Positions 1 through 7,996 of a DNA stretch of 40,665 bases are shown here, in pieces. How positions within the stretch are numbered: position 1 is the stretch's first letter; each line of letters begins with the position of its first letter. The notes beneath the pieces were generated by a model, which saw nothing but the letters and a program-made list of their open reading frames with translations, ran no database searches and had not been told where the DNA came from. The DNA is from Terriglobia bacterium (GTDB taxonomy: Bacteria > Acidobacteriota > Terriglobia > Terriglobales > Acidobacteriaceae). The position numbers and the translations under genes were made by a program. The stretch covers positions 1-40,665 of the forward strand of contig JAJPHW010000076.1 in NCBI GenBank assembly GCA_021325035.1, written 5' to 3'.

Positions 1-32
1 ACGAATAGAACTGCCAGGATTTTTTCAGTCAT
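1..32 (-). CDS. possible 5' end of an unknown gene running off the window
   Basis: On the minus strand an ATG at 32 opens a frame reading MTEKILAVLF before the window ends. The reading is short and hydrophobic, like the start of a signal peptide or membrane protein. No good ribosome binding site is visible upstream, and the gap to the preceding small gene is about 75 bases. There is too little sequence to name a family, and the frame could be accidental. Confidence 0.25.
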   Translation of the reverse strand, partial: MTEKILAVLF

Positions 33-107
33 GAATATGCCATTGCCATGATAGCAAGGCAGTTGAATCTATCACGTGGAGACCGAGGAAAGACTACGAG
101 TGCGATT

Positions 108-332
108 CTAGAATGAGCCGTCTTGAGTGAAGGTAAAGCCTGGAAGGGAAATGCCCTCCGTCGCTTTGGTGACTTTCACGCGAACTGTCGGAGCATCGGG
201 CGCGGTGACTTCGGCAGGACGCAAAACCGCATACTGCGCAAAGACTTCGCTATAAACCTTGGTCACAAGATAATCCTGATTGCTATCGTCTTTGCGCCAA
301 ACTTGCCCCAGTAGTACAGATTTTACTGACAT
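108..332 (-). CDS. small conserved protein of unknown function (74 aa)
   Basis: The ATG start at 332 has a convincing Shine-Dalgarno (AGAAAGG, about six bases upstream). The 74-residue product has no signal peptide or membrane segment. It alternates beta-type stretches: an N-terminal GQVWRKDDSNQDYLVTKVY segment and a C-terminal LPGFTFTQDGSF end. From memory, short proteins of this pattern occur in other Acidobacteriota, but I know of no function. It lies downstream of pgk on the same strand, with a terminator-like hairpin at 425-447 between them, so it probably has its own transcript. The small gene at 7565-7804 has a very similar ribosome-binding context (GAAAGG), though the proteins do not look homologous. 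Confidence 0.6.
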   Translation of the reverse strand: MSVKSVLLGQVWRKDDSNQDYLVTKVYSEVFAQYAVLRPAEVTAPDAPTVRVKVTKATEGISLPGFTFTQDGSF

Positions 333-424
333 GCAAAGCCTTTCTACCCGCTAAAAGTCTGAAATTTCAGAGTAAAGTGAGGGCTCCGCGTCGTCAATGA
401 CTGTTGCCGTAAATGAGGTTACTA

Positions 425-447
425 AAGGCGGATGGAGCTTCCGCCTT
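425..447 (-). terminator. hairpin terminator after pgk
   Basis: A perfect 8-bp inverted repeat (AAGGCGGA / TCCGCCTT) encloses a 7-base loop 12 bases after the pgk stop codon. On the minus strand the right arm ends in TTT, consistent with a weak intrinsic terminator. Confidence 0.65.
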
Positions 448-458
448 CCACTTGCACA

Positions 459-1670
459 TTAGCGTTTGTCGTTAAGTGCCTCGACCCCAGGGAGTTTCTT
501 GCCTTCCAGGAACTCAAGCGAAGCGCCGCCGCCGGTGGAAATATGCGTGATTTTGTCCGCGACATTGGCTGCGTGCACCGCGGCGACTGAATCGCCTCCC
601 CCCACAATGGAAGTTGCCGCTTCGTTAGCAGCAATGGCCTGCGCAATTTTGAAAGTTCCTTTGGAGAAAGGCGCGACTTCGAATACGCCCATCGGTCCGT
701 TCCAAACAATCGTACGGGCATCCGAAATTTCTTCAGTAAATAACGCTATGGATTTTGGCCCGATGTCGAGTCCCATCATGTCGTGCGGAATCGGCTCTCC
801 GGGTGCGATGGTATGCACGACAGAATGCACGTCAATTTTCATGGCAGCGATGTGATCTACAGGCAGTAAGAATTTCACGCTGGTAGCTTTAGCGTGCTCC
901 AGTAGTTGACGGGCAAGATCAAGTTTGTCGTCTTCAACCAGCGATTTGCCTACATCATGGCCCTGAGCTTTCAAAAACGTATAAGCCATAGCTCCGCCAA
1001 TGATAATTGTGTCCACTTTGCCCATCAGATTTTGAATCACAGCAATCTTGTCGCTGACCTTGGCGCCCCCAATAATCGCAATAAACGGCGTTTCGGGATG
1101 TTGCAACGCCTTGCCCAAGTATTCGAGTTCCTTTTCCATGAGCAGCCCGGCAACAGACTTCTTCATGAAGTGCGTCATACCGACGGTGGAAGCATGAGCG
1201 CGGTGCGCGGCGCCAAAGGCGTCATTGATGTAAAAATCCGCCAGGCTGGCCAGTTGCTTCGAGAAAGCCTCATCGTTGGCTTCCTCTTCGGCGTGGAAGC
1301 GCAGGTTTTCGAGCAAAAGGCTCTGGCCTTTCTCCAGCTTGCCCGCCATTTCAACAGCTTCTGGGCCTACGCACTCCGGACAAAACCCGACATTTTCACC
1401 TCGTGCCAGCTCTTTGTCGAGTAACATGCGGAGGCGCTCAGCGACCGGCTTCAGGCTCATTTTGGCATTAGGCTTTCCCTTAGGACGCCCGAGGTGCGAA
1501 GCAAGAATTAAACGAGCGCCGCGGCGCAGCGCGTATTCAATCGTCGGCAAGGTTTCGCGGATGCGGGTATCATCCATCACTCGGCCATCTTCAAGAGGGA
1601 CGTTGAAATCCACACGCATAAATACGTGCCGGTCATTCAGTTCGAGATCGCGAATAGTTAGCTTATTCAT
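459..1670 (-). CDS. pgk: phosphoglycerate kinase
   Basis: Glycolytic enzyme transferring phosphate from 1,3-bisphosphoglycerate to ADP in the cytoplasm. Counted from the ATG at 1670, the 403-residue protein carries the hallmark N-domain motifs RVDFNVP (19-25) and SHLGRPKG (58-65). Further on are [14 protein letters not shown], the nucleotide-side GGAKVSDK and WNGPMGVFE segments, and the C-terminal GGGDS and [11 protein letters not shown] motifs. An in-frame ATG lies 60 bases upstream at 1730, but the family normally begins at the MNKLTIRDL segment. The 1730 start has no properly spaced ribosome binding site, so 1670 is preferred. The gene follows gap and a small secreted-protein gene on the same strand, forming a gap-pgk glycolytic operon. 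A TTACAAT sequence just upstream of 1670 could be an extra internal promoter. Confidence 0.97.
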   Translation of the reverse strand: MNKLTIRDLELNDRHVFMRVDFNVPLEDGRVMDDTRIRETLPTIEYALRRGARLILASHLGRPKGKPNAKMSLKPVAERLRMLLDKELARGENVGFCPECVGPEAVEMAGKLEKGQSLLLENLRFHAEEEANDEAFSKQLASLADFYINDAFGAAHRAHASTVGMTHFMKKSVAGLLMEKELEYLGKALQHPETPFIAIIGGAKVSDKIAVIQNLMGKVDTIIIGGAMAYTFLKAQGHDVGKSLVEDDKLDLARQLLEHAKATSVKFLLPVDHIAAMKIDVHSVVHTIAPGEPIPHDMMGLDIGPKSIALFTEEISDARTIVWNGPMGVFEVAPFSKGTFKIAQAIAANEAATSIVGGGDSVAAVHAANVADKITHISTGGGASLEFLEGKKLPGVEALNDKR

Positions 1671-1739
1671 GGCCGGATTATTGTAAACGCGAAATGAAGA
1701 GATAGCTAAATCGCCAGATGATGCATCCATCTCTCGCGC

Positions 1740-2165
1740 TTATTTGCATTGGATTTCTTTCACTTGAGGTAGTCCGCTTACTTTTACTTTGAGATCGTAG
1801 GTCACGCGACATTCCGAAATGTTCTTAGATAACTCCTTGGCCAACGTCACCGAAGTGTTGGCATAACTACATTCCAGCCAAATTCGTTCGGAATTACTTG
1901 ACGAAGAAAAAGTCCAAACGGCGCTGCCCGTTCCATTTTTCTCCGTCCATTTGTCATAGACCAAGCTTGCTTTTTCGCTTGGACGCCCGCTGTAAAACGT
2001 GACTCCCGAAAGTTGACTTAGCAAATCACTCTGCCCTGCAACCCAGCCCGCCGGAGTACTTTCAATCTTCTGCCTCGCGGAGACAGATGCTGGACAATAG
2101 TCCTCTGCGAACGCTGCCGGCAGCAGAATTGCGCCAAGCAAAACCGCTGCCAGAGCTGTTTTCAT
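1740..2165 (-). CDS. small secreted protein, STY0301-like, between gap and pgk
   Basis: The 141-residue protein begins with a clear signal peptide (MKTALAAVLLGAILLPAAFA, cleavage near 20) and is therefore exported. The mature part contains cysteines in an ECSYANTSVTL segment and an ISECRVTY segment, plus a further pair near each end. That arrangement resembles the STY0301 family of small exported proteins, a comparison made from memory. The ATG lies four bases after the gap stop codon, and an AAAGG ribosome binding site falls inside the last codons of gap, so translation is likely coupled to gap. Why a secreted protein is embedded between two glycolytic genes is not evident. Function unknown. 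Confidence 0.75.
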   Translation of the reverse strand: MKTALAAVLLGAILLPAAFAEDYCPASVSARQKIESTPAGWVAGQSDLLSQLSGVTFYSGRPSEKASLVYDKWTEKNGTGSAVWTFSSSSNSERIWLECSYANTSVTLAKELSKNISECRVTYDLKVKVSGLPQVKEIQCK

Positions 2166-2169
2166 ACTG

Positions 2170-3180
2170 TTACAGGCCTTTGCTGCCCAGGTAGTTGATC
2201 AAATCGCGCACGCGGCAGGAGTATCCCCACTCATTGTCGTACCAGGAGATTACCTTCACGCAGTTACCGCCGACAACCGTTGTCATTGGCGCATCCACGA
2301 TAGAGGACAGAGGGTTGCCCTTGAAATCCGACGATACCAGTTCATTTTCTTCGTATCCCAAATACCCCTTCAGCGGGCCGGATTCGGAGGCCGCTTTCAA
2401 CGTTGCATTCACTTCTTCTTTCGTGGTTTTCTTCTCCACGAAAGCCACCAGATCCACCACTGAAACATTGGGGGTTGGCACTCGCATGGAGAATCCATCC
2501 AGCTTGCCCGCCAGTTCCGGGACCACCAGTTTCAACGCTTTCGCCGCTCCGGTCGTCGTCGGAATCATGGACAACGCGGCCGCCCGCGCCCGCCGCAAGT
2601 CTTTGTGCGGAAAGTCTAGAATGACCTGATCGTTGGTGTAGGAGTGGATGGTCGTCATCGTCCCGCATTGAATTTTGAAAGTATCGTTGATGACTTTGGC
2701 AATCGGCGCCAGGCAATTCGTGGTGCAGGAAGCGTTCGAAATGATGTGATGCTTGGCGGGGTCGTATACTTGATGGTTCACGCCCAGCACGAGCGTGACG
2801 TCTTCATTTTTAGCCGGCGCAGAAATAATGACTTTCTTGACTGACCCACGCAAATGCTTTTTAGCGTCCACTGCGTCGGTAAAACGTCCTGTGGATTCGA
2901 CGACGACTTGCGCCCCGACTGAATCCCACGGCAGGTTTGCGGGATCTTTCTCGGCGAAAACTTTGATTTTGCGTCCGTCAATGCTGATGCTGTCCTCTCC
3001 TGCGGTGATCGTATTTTTCAGATTGCCGAGCACAGAATCATATTTCAGCAGGTGAGCAAGCGTTTTCGGACTGGTCAGGTCATTGACTGCGACGAACTCA
3101 AGATTAGGATCGTTCAGCGCAGTACGCAGCACGTTGCGGCCAATACGTCCAAATCCATTGATACCAACTTTGATTGCCAT
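2170..3180 (-). CDS. gap: glyceraldehyde-3-phosphate dehydrogenase, type I
   Basis: Oxidises and phosphorylates glyceraldehyde 3-phosphate to 1,3-bisphosphoglycerate with NAD in glycolysis. The 336-residue protein is full length for the family. It has the Rossmann fingerprint [10 protein letters not shown] (6-15) and an Asp in AVNDL (residue 34) that favours NAD over NADP. The catalytic cysteine is in [12 protein letters not shown] (Cys152), and the catalytic histidine (about 179) is in [11 protein letters not shown] strong Shine-Dalgarno GGAGG sits about five bases before the ATG at 3180. It is the first gene of the gap - secreted protein - pgk operon. The 90-base gap upstream should hold the promoter, but no consensus boxes stand out. 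Confidence 0.98.
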   Translation of the reverse strand: MAIKVGINGFGRIGRNVLRTALNDPNLEFVAVNDLTSPKTLAHLLKYDSVLGNLKNTITAGEDSISIDGRKIKVFAEKDPANLPWDSVGAQVVVESTGRFTDAVDAKKHLRGSVKKVIISAPAKNEDVTLVLGVNHQVYDPAKHHIISNASCTTNCLAPIAKVINDTFKIQCGTMTTIHSYTNDQVILDFPHKDLRRARAAALSMIPTTTGAAKALKLVVPELAGKLDGFSMRVPTPNVSVVDLVAFVEKKTTKEEVNATLKAASESGPLKGYLGYEENELVSSDFKGNPLSSIVDAPMTTVVGGNCVKVISWYDNEWGYSCRVRDLINYLGSKGL

Positions 3181-3269
3181 TTTTCCTCCGATAGAGACTA
3201 AAAATGTTAACAGGGTGCGGGATAGCAGGCAAACAAACGGATTGTGAGGTTAGGCATTTTTAATGGCGG

Positions 3270-4277
3270 CTAACTCGTGCGTTCGGCGCTCATATAAACG
3301 CTGTCCGCGAATCTATCTAAGAAAGGCAGGGAATCGCTAAGTTTGCGCAAAGCTTCCGAGAAATGCACCAACGCACGATAATGAGCCGGCATAAAGCGCA
3401 AATCGCTCGGCTGAATGTTGAGAGATAAATAGCCGTCGATACTTAGCGATGCTGGGCCGATCGCAGATGCAAATGCAGACTTCAACTCTGCTGGCCGCCA
3501 ATAGCGGACCTCGAAGTCACGCGCGGGGCGAAATCCTCGCCGCGCCTGATGGTATAGACAGCGCAAACCATAAGCATTGGCCATCTGTACAAGGGCCTTA
3601 CCACCGATTTTTAGCACGCGTTTCATCTCTATAAGAGACTCCTGCGCATGTTCTTTGGAAAGATGCTGTAGAACGCTATAGGAAAATATCTGGTCGAGTG
3701 CTTCCTCACGGAAGGGAAGGTAGCGAGAATCCGCAACTATGTAGGAAGCTTGAATTCCCAATTGCGTCGCCACGCGATTTGCCGCGCGGATAGATTTGAG
3801 CGAGGGATCAATTCCGATAGGATGATACCCCGCGCGGGCAGCCGCGATGCACCATCTTCCCCAGTTACAGCCCACTTCTAGAAATAGCTTGCCATTGCCG
3901 GGTGGAAGACGAAGTTGTGGAATTGGGTATTCCGTCAACTTGCCGACAAGGTGCTGATAAAGACCACCGTTGGTTGCTCCGATGGCATTTTGGACAAAGG
4001 GGTCAATTTTGCCGGGGATAATGTCGAATTTCGCCAGCCCCGAAGCGTCGCGTGATTCAGCTACAAGCAGCGCTCGTGCCCCTTCGATGTGCGTTTGCTC
4101 CGCCTCTGATATGAGGAAGATGGGGATGCCTTCAATGACCGGATAGCGATGGCCCTCCGGGCACACAAAAGTGGACTCTTCAAAGCGGAGTTTTTGTTTG
4201 TCACGCGGACAAGCCAGCAGTTCTAAGACGTATGGCTCAACTTGAGCTGTAAAAGCCCGCCCACCGGCGATGGTCAC
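3270..4277 (-). CDS. SAM-dependent methyltransferase with Trm112-like N-terminal domain
   Basis: Class I methyltransferase of unknown substrate, 335 residues. The N-terminal 60 residues resemble the Trm112 type (LELLACPRDKQKL, then FVCPEGHRYPVIEGIPIFL). Each half of the usual zinc pair has only one cysteine (23 and 39), so metal binding is doubtful. Motif I of the Rossmann-like domain is LEVGCNWGRW (133-142), with an acidic residue at GIDPS (about 157). A LPF-x-E-E-A-LDQIFS motif and an LQHL segment, as in ubiquinone/menaquinone-type methyltransferases, follow. The start is GTG at 4277, and its GTGA overlaps the stop of the upstream PPOX-fold gene, so the two are translationally coupled. The target may be a lipid, quinone, sugar or small molecule. 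Confidence 0.85.
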   Translation of the reverse strand: MTIAGGRAFTAQVEPYVLELLACPRDKQKLRFEESTFVCPEGHRYPVIEGIPIFLISEAEQTHIEGARALLVAESRDASGLAKFDIIPGKIDPFVQNAIGATNGGLYQHLVGKLTEYPIPQLRLPPGNGKLFLEVGCNWGRWCIAAARAGYHPIGIDPSLKSIRAANRVATQLGIQASYIVADSRYLPFREEALDQIFSYSVLQHLSKEHAQESLIEMKRVLKIGGKALVQMANAYGLRCLYHQARRGFRPARDFEVRYWRPAELKSAFASAIGPASLSIDGYLSLNIQPSDLRFMPAHYRALVHFSEALRKLSDSLPFLDRFADSVYMSAERTS

Positions 4278-4642
4278 TCCGTTCTCCCACCCACATCTAT
4301 TTCAAAATACGCATCGGTCCTGCTCCAGAGAAATGGTATTCGCGCCAGCCAGTATTTATCCGTAATGGTTTTCTTCGCCATAGCCCATTGCTCGCGTGAA
4401 AGTATCCGAACAGTCGCTGAAAACTCTGGTCCTGTGACTTTGCCACGAATGGTGCAAGCTGCGATCTTCACCGCAGAGTTATTGCGGATGCGCTTGTACT
4501 TTCCAGAAATGGTGCGCGTCATCACATAGAGCCTGTCATTCAATTCGCCAAACCAAACCGGGGTCGGGACGCCTACACCATTTTTGCGAAAGGTCACGAG
4601 GCTGATATAGCGCTGGGAGTGAATTTCAGGAGGGATGGGCAT
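4274..4642 (-). CDS. PPOX-class flavin/F420-type oxidoreductase
   Basis: Small split-barrel protein of 122 residues in the pyridoxamine 5'-phosphate oxidase-like superfamily. The order of elements (RYISLVTFRKNGVGVPTPVW, then LYVMTRTISGKYKRIRNN, then AVKIAACTIRGKVTGPEF) is that of the PPOX-class proteins often annotated F420-dependent (Rv2061-like). Whether it uses F420, FMN or heme cannot be told from sequence. It ends in a 4-base GTGA overlap with the methyltransferase gene, which suggests a shared pathway. It is divergent from tpiA across about 120 bases. Confidence 0.8.
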   Translation of the reverse strand: MPIPPEIHSQRYISLVTFRKNGVGVPTPVWFGELNDRLYVMTRTISGKYKRIRNNSAVKIAACTIRGKVTGPEFSATVRILSREQWAMAKKTITDKYWLARIPFLWSRTDAYFEIDVGGRTE

Positions 4643-4760
4643 GGGGAGATTCTACGGCGAAATGGAGGTCAGCGCACAGCGTAAGTGATTCATCAACAAC
4701 ATGCGGGATGCTTCTCATCGTACAATTTGAAATTCACACCTCCTACGGAGTAGAGCCTTG

Positions 4761-5513
4761 ATGCCAAGAAGAAAACTTATCGCCGCCAACTGGAAGATGT
4801 ACAAGACCCCTGCTCACGCGGAGGAGTTTCTCCGCGGATGCCTGCCCGTGCTCGCCGCCCACTCAAGAAGCGAGATCGTTATTTGCCCGCCTTTTACCAG
4901 TCTGGCTGCTGTGTCTGCCATGGTACTGGAGAGCAACATTGGCATAGGCGGACAAAATATGCACTGGGAAAAAGAAGGAGCATATACGGGCGAAATTTCC
5001 GCGGGCATGTTGCTCGCGGCAGGATGCACGCACGTCATCCTGGGGCACTCTGAAAGGCGGCAATATTTCGGTGAAACCGACGACACAGTCAACCTGAAAC
5101 TCAAAACCGCCCTGGAATCTGGATTGACTCCCATTGTTTGTGTCGGCGAAGTTCTAGAGGAACGGGAAGCCGGCCTGACCGAAGACGTCCTCCGACGGCA
5201 GTGCGTGCGTGCGTTCAATACTATATCCGCTAAAAAGGCTGGGCCCTTGGTGATTGCATATGAGCCGGTTTGGGCCATCGGGACAGGAAAAACGGCCACT
5301 CCGCAGATCGCTGCCGACGCCCATAGTTTGATTCGAGGAGAAGCGGCTAAAGCGTTCGGTGACGAGTTCGCAGCGCAAATGCGCATTCTTTATGGCGGTT
5401 CGGTCAAGCCAGACAACGCTAAGGCTTTGATGTCACAAGAAGAAATTGACGGCGCACTCGTCGGTGGCGCGAGCCTAAATCCGGAGACGTTTTTAGCTAT
5501 TGTTCAGGCTTAA
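4761..5513 (+). CDS. tpiA: triosephosphate isomerase
   Basis: Interconverts dihydroxyacetone phosphate and glyceraldehyde 3-phosphate. The 250-residue protein carries the catalytic lysine in AANWKMYK (Lys12) and the catalytic histidine in ILGHSERR (His96). The catalytic glutamate is in AYEPVWAIGTGKTAT (Glu168), followed by flexible loop 6 and the phosphate-binding YGGSVKPDN. A TTG at 4758 immediately precedes the ATG at 4761 and could be used instead; the GGAG at 4747-4750 serves either. A TACAAT at 4721-4726 is a plausible -10 box. The gene is followed by tRNA-Leu and secG. The tpiA-secG order is common in bacteria, here interrupted by the tRNA. Confidence 0.97.
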   Translation: MPRRKLIAANWKMYKTPAHAEEFLRGCLPVLAAHSRSEIVICPPFTSLAAVSAMVLESNIGIGGQNMHWEKEGAYTGEISAGMLLAAGCTHVILGHSERRQYFGETDDTVNLKLKTALESGLTPIVCVGEVLEEREAGLTEDVLRRQCVRAFNTISAKKAGPLVIAYEPVWAIGTGKTATPQIAADAHSLIRGEAAKAFGDEFAAQMRILYGGSVKPDNAKALMSQEEIDGALVGGASLNPETFLAIVQA

Positions 5514-5598
5514 TCGCGCAGAACCCTCGGAGTTTGCGCAAAAGAAGGTTCTATTGGTTTTGTCTGCACTGTTTCTGCGGTGAATTACGACCCTTTGC

Positions 5599-5604
5599 TA
5601 TACT
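5599..5604 (+). promoter_or_regulatory. -10 box for tRNA-Leu / secG
   Basis: TATACT lies 29 bases before the tRNA-Leu 5' end, a typical distance for a tRNA promoter. No good TTGACA-like -35 is present at 16-18 bases upstream. Confidence 0.45.
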
Positions 5605-5633
5605 GACTGAGCCTCGTTTTTTGCATTTTTATT

Positions 5634-5718
5634 GCGGAAGTGGTGGAACTGGCAGACACACCATCTTGAGGGGGTGGCGCCGAAAGGCGTGGGGGTTCAA
5701 ATCCCCCCTTCCGCACCA
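5634..5718 (+). tRNA. tRNA-Leu(GAG)
   Basis: The 85-base cloverleaf was folded by eye. The acceptor stem pairs GCGGAAG with CTTCCGC, discriminator A5715, and CCA is encoded at 5716-5718. The anticodon stem pairs CCATC with GGTGG around loop TTGAGGG, giving anticodon GAG (5668-5670), which reads CUC/CUU leucine codons. The long variable arm CGCC-GAAA-GGCG (5678-5689) marks a class II tRNA. The T arm is GGGGG-TTCAAAT-CCCCC. The secG ribosome binding site starts at the last base of the CCA. Confidence 0.97.
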
Positions 5719-5734
5719 AAGGATTCATTCGCAC

Positions 5735-6055
5735 ATGATTATTTTGATTACTATCATTCACGTTTTGGTAAGCCTGTTTCTGATCATCGTGGTGCTCTTG
5801 CAGAGCGGTCAGAGCGGCGATGTAGCAGCCGCATTCGGCGGAATGGGCAGCCAGACGGCCTTTGGACCTCGTGGAGCAACAACAGCCCTCTCCAAGGCGA
5901 CAACCTGGTCCATCGTTATTTTCATGCTGACTTCCATCACGCTCTCGATTGCCGCCTCGCGCAAGACCACATCGCGCTCAGTACTCCAAGGCATCAGCAG
6001 CGCACCCGCGAAATCTGCTCCGGCGCAAACTCCCGCGGCGCCAGCACAGAAATAA
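5735..6055 (+). CDS. secG: protein translocase subunit SecG
   Basis: Accessory inner-membrane subunit of the SecYEG translocon. The 106-residue protein has a first transmembrane helix at about 1-22 and the diagnostic loop LLQSGQSGD...AFGG-x-GSQTAFGPRGA. A second helix follows at about 57-74, then an Ala/Pro/Ser-rich cytoplasmic tail. A longer frame extends upstream through the tRNA gene, but the ATG at 5735 with AAAGGA at 5718-5723 is the sensible start. Only 16 bases separate the tRNA 3' end from the start codon, so secG and tRNA-Leu are very likely cotranscribed and separated by tRNA 3' processing. Confidence 0.93.
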   Translation: MIILITIIHVLVSLFLIIVVLLQSGQSGDVAAAFGGMGSQTAFGPRGATTALSKATTWSIVIFMLTSITLSIAASRKTTSRSVLQGISSAPAKSAPAQTPAAPAQK

Positions 6056-6064
6056 TTGACGAGA

Positions 6065-6097
6065 CCCATCCTGTCAAATAAACGTGACAAGGATGGG
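6065..6097 (+). terminator. hairpin after secG
   Basis: CCCATCCT-GTCA pairs with TGACAAGGATGGG across an 8-base loop, leaving one bulged base. It starts 9 bases after the secG stop. There is no run of T afterwards, so it may instead stabilise the secG mRNA 3' end or sit in the leader of the next gene. Confidence 0.5.
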
Positions 6098-6114
6098 CCC
6101 TTAAAGCCTCTGCC

Positions 6115-6744
6115 ATGATTCACGAAATCTTTCCCGTTGGCCCGTTGCAATGCAATTGCTCCGTGATTGGGGACGAAACTACCCATGAAGGCATGGTGAT
6201 TGACCCCGGGGACGACATCGAAGATGTACTCGCTGTAATCCAAAAGCACAATTTGCGGGTGAAACAGATCGTGATCACGCACGCCCATATTGATCACATT
6301 GGCGGCGCTATGAAACTGAAAGCTGCCACTGGCGCTCCCATTTTGCTGAATCCAAATGATCAAGCGCTGTTGAAAATTATGGACGTACAAGCCGGCTGGA
6401 TCGGAGTCGCCCCGCCAGGCATTATTCAGGTTGATCAAAATCTGGCAGATGCGGACACTCTGGCAACGGGTAAGTTGAAAGCCAGTGTTATGCATACTCC
6501 CGGGCACACAGAAGGCAGTATCTGTCTTTATTTTCCGGCAGAGCACAAGCTCATTGCCGGCGACACATTGTTTGCTGGCAGCATTGGGAGAACTGACCTG
6601 CCGGGGGGATCATTCCCGAAAATCATTGCGTCGCTTCACGAGAAAGTACTCACCTTGCCAGATGAAACCGTTGTCGTTCCCGGTCACGGACCTCTCACGA
6701 CAATCGGCAATGAGCGAGAATCCAACCCGTTTTTGAAGGGATGA
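6115..6744 (+). CDS. MBL-fold metallo-hydrolase, glyoxalase II-like
   Basis: Metallo-beta-lactamase-fold hydrolase of 209 residues, the usual size for the YcbL/glyoxalase II-like group. Metal ligands are all present: THAHIDH (55-61), His131 in TPGHTEGS, Asp150 in AGDTLF and His191 in VPGHG. The GSIGRTDLPGG segment and the ending ERESNPFL are typical of short hydroxyacylglutathione hydrolase-like proteins that lack the C-terminal substrate domain of true GloB. A thioester hydrolase activity is likely but the substrate is not evident. The start lacks a clear ribosome binding site and lies just after a hairpin. Confidence 0.9.
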   Translation: MIHEIFPVGPLQCNCSVIGDETTHEGMVIDPGDDIEDVLAVIQKHNLRVKQIVITHAHIDHIGGAMKLKAATGAPILLNPNDQALLKIMDVQAGWIGVAPPGIIQVDQNLADADTLATGKLKASVMHTPGHTEGSICLYFPAEHKLIAGDTLFAGSIGRTDLPGGSFPKIIASLHEKVLTLPDETVVVPGHGPLTTIGNERESNPFLKG

Positions 6745-6753
6745 ACTTCTGCG

Positions 6754-7530
6754 CTAATTTTGCAATGGCAACAAATGCAATACTGTTTCTTCCACTCTTG
6801 GCCATGCGCGCGAGCGCGGATCAATCAAGTCAAAATGACCGGCAGGGCCAATCTCCAGATAATGCGCGTCTTCTTCGCGCTTCTGTTTACTCTGCACATA
6901 ATTCCTGCTGAAACTGGGCGGGACAATGTCATCGGCTGCGCCATGAATGAGCCATTGCGTGGCTTTGCAGGAAAGCTGCATGGGATCTGCTTCGTGGTAA
7001 TGTTCAGGAACTTCACCGGGTTTGCCGCCAAGAAACTCGACCACTGCATCGTCGCTCAAATGCTGTTGATAAGCCTGTTGCACATCCACAACTCCAGCCA
7101 GGGAAACTACTCGTTTTGCTGTGACCTCATGCGCCGCCAGGCATATCGCAAGTTGGCCACCGGCGGAATGTCCCATCACTAAAATTCTTGTGGCATCCAG
7201 TTTGTATTGCTTTGCCATCTGTGGGATAAACCGGTACGCGCTGACTATATCCTCAAACGTGCCCGGCCAGCCTCCGCCTTGATTGCCGACGCGACGATAT
7301 TCAATATTCCAGGTGGCAAAGCCCTTTGCAGGGAGCGCTGCGCACGAATGCCCGGCGTGGGTTAAATCGTACTTTGCCCGCCAATAGCCCCCGTGGATAT
7401 TCATCACCACCGGGAAAGAGCCGCCAGTTTTCGGCAATCGAAGTTCGCCAAACTGGTTGGCATCTTTGCCATACGCCACCCGCGCATCGGCGGGTGGCGG
7501 AGCCAGCGTGAGAATATCGTCAGAAGACAT
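6754..7530 (-). CDS. alpha/beta hydrolase, esterase/lipase-like
   Basis: A 258-residue alpha/beta-hydrolase of the HGG type, similar to BD-FAE/kynurenine formamidase-like esterases. The oxyanion motif is NIHGGYW (44-50), the nucleophile Ser122 in MGHSAGG. The acid is Asp200 or Asp201 in HGAADDIVPP, and the base is His232 in PAGHFDLIDP. There is no signal peptide, so it is cytoplasmic. It converges on the MBL hydrolase with only nine bases between stop codons. The ATG at 7530 has no good ribosome binding site. The substrate is unknown: small esters or amides are likely. Confidence 0.88.
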   Translation of the reverse strand: MSSDDILTLAPPPADARVAYGKDANQFGELRLPKTGGSFPVVMNIHGGYWRAKYDLTHAGHSCAALPAKGFATWNIEYRRVGNQGGGWPGTFEDIVSAYRFIPQMAKQYKLDATRILVMGHSAGGQLAICLAAHEVTAKRVVSLAGVVDVQQAYQQHLSDDAVVEFLGGKPGEVPEHYHEADPMQLSCKATQWLIHGAADDIVPPSFSRNYVQSKQKREEDAHYLEIGPAGHFDLIDPRSRAWPRVEETVLHLLPLQN

Positions 7531-7564
7531 GTAAATTCAGAGAAACTTATTTCGGGTTTGGGGG

Positions 7565-7804
7565 TTATTGGTCTTTAAGTTTGAGCTTGGACTTGTTATC
7601 TTCCAGAAACTGGCGAAGTTGGGGCATAGCATCGAACAAACGATTCCATTGCTCGTAATAAAGAGTAACGGGGAAACGGCCCAGGCCGTAAACACTGACT
7701 CCGCCTTTTTCGCCGACGCGAAATTCGAGGCTGCCGGTCCGGCGCGGTTGTTTTTCCAGTTCGGCGAGGCGTGCTTTTAGTTCTTCATAGGTTGGCTCGG
7801 ACAT
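7565..7804 (-). CDS. small conserved protein of unknown function (79 aa)
   Basis: The 79-residue product starts with a short charged helix (YEELKARLAELEKQ). A beta-rich core follows (EFRVGEKGGVSVYGLGRFPVTLYYEQWNRL), then a helical end. The GGVSVYGLGRFPVTLY pattern recurs, from memory, in short uncharacterised proteins of several phyla, often next to unrelated genes. The ATG has a GAAAGG ribosome binding site. It lies just upstream of the alpha/beta hydrolase on the same strand (34-base gap) and may be cotranscribed with it. Function unknown. Confidence 0.7.
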   Translation of the reverse strand: MSEPTYEELKARLAELEKQPRRTGSLEFRVGEKGGVSVYGLGRFPVTLYYEQWNRLFDAMPQLRQFLEDNKSKLKLKDQ

Positions 7805-7996
7805 AAATGTAAGCCTTTCGATAAAAGTTTAGGATGCAAACATCATAGAAGCTGCGAGAGTGTTCGTCGAGTACGCGAGTGAATAGGCCTCGTGAGATTT
7901 TGAAACCGGTTATCAAGACAGTAAAACGCGAATTACATCGGTAACTTTTTTGGTGTGATGGAAGTGGCACAATAAGCCATTGCGGAGGATTGCAGT

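Noticed and set aside
906-1424. A 172-codon frame on the plus strand opposite pgk
   Set aside because: It is the antisense shadow of phosphoglycerate kinase, without a ribosome binding site.
7476-7497. CCACCCGC / GCGGGTGG hairpin
   Set aside because: It lies inside the coding region of the alpha/beta hydrolase (Pro/Ala codons) and is probably a by-product of codon choice.
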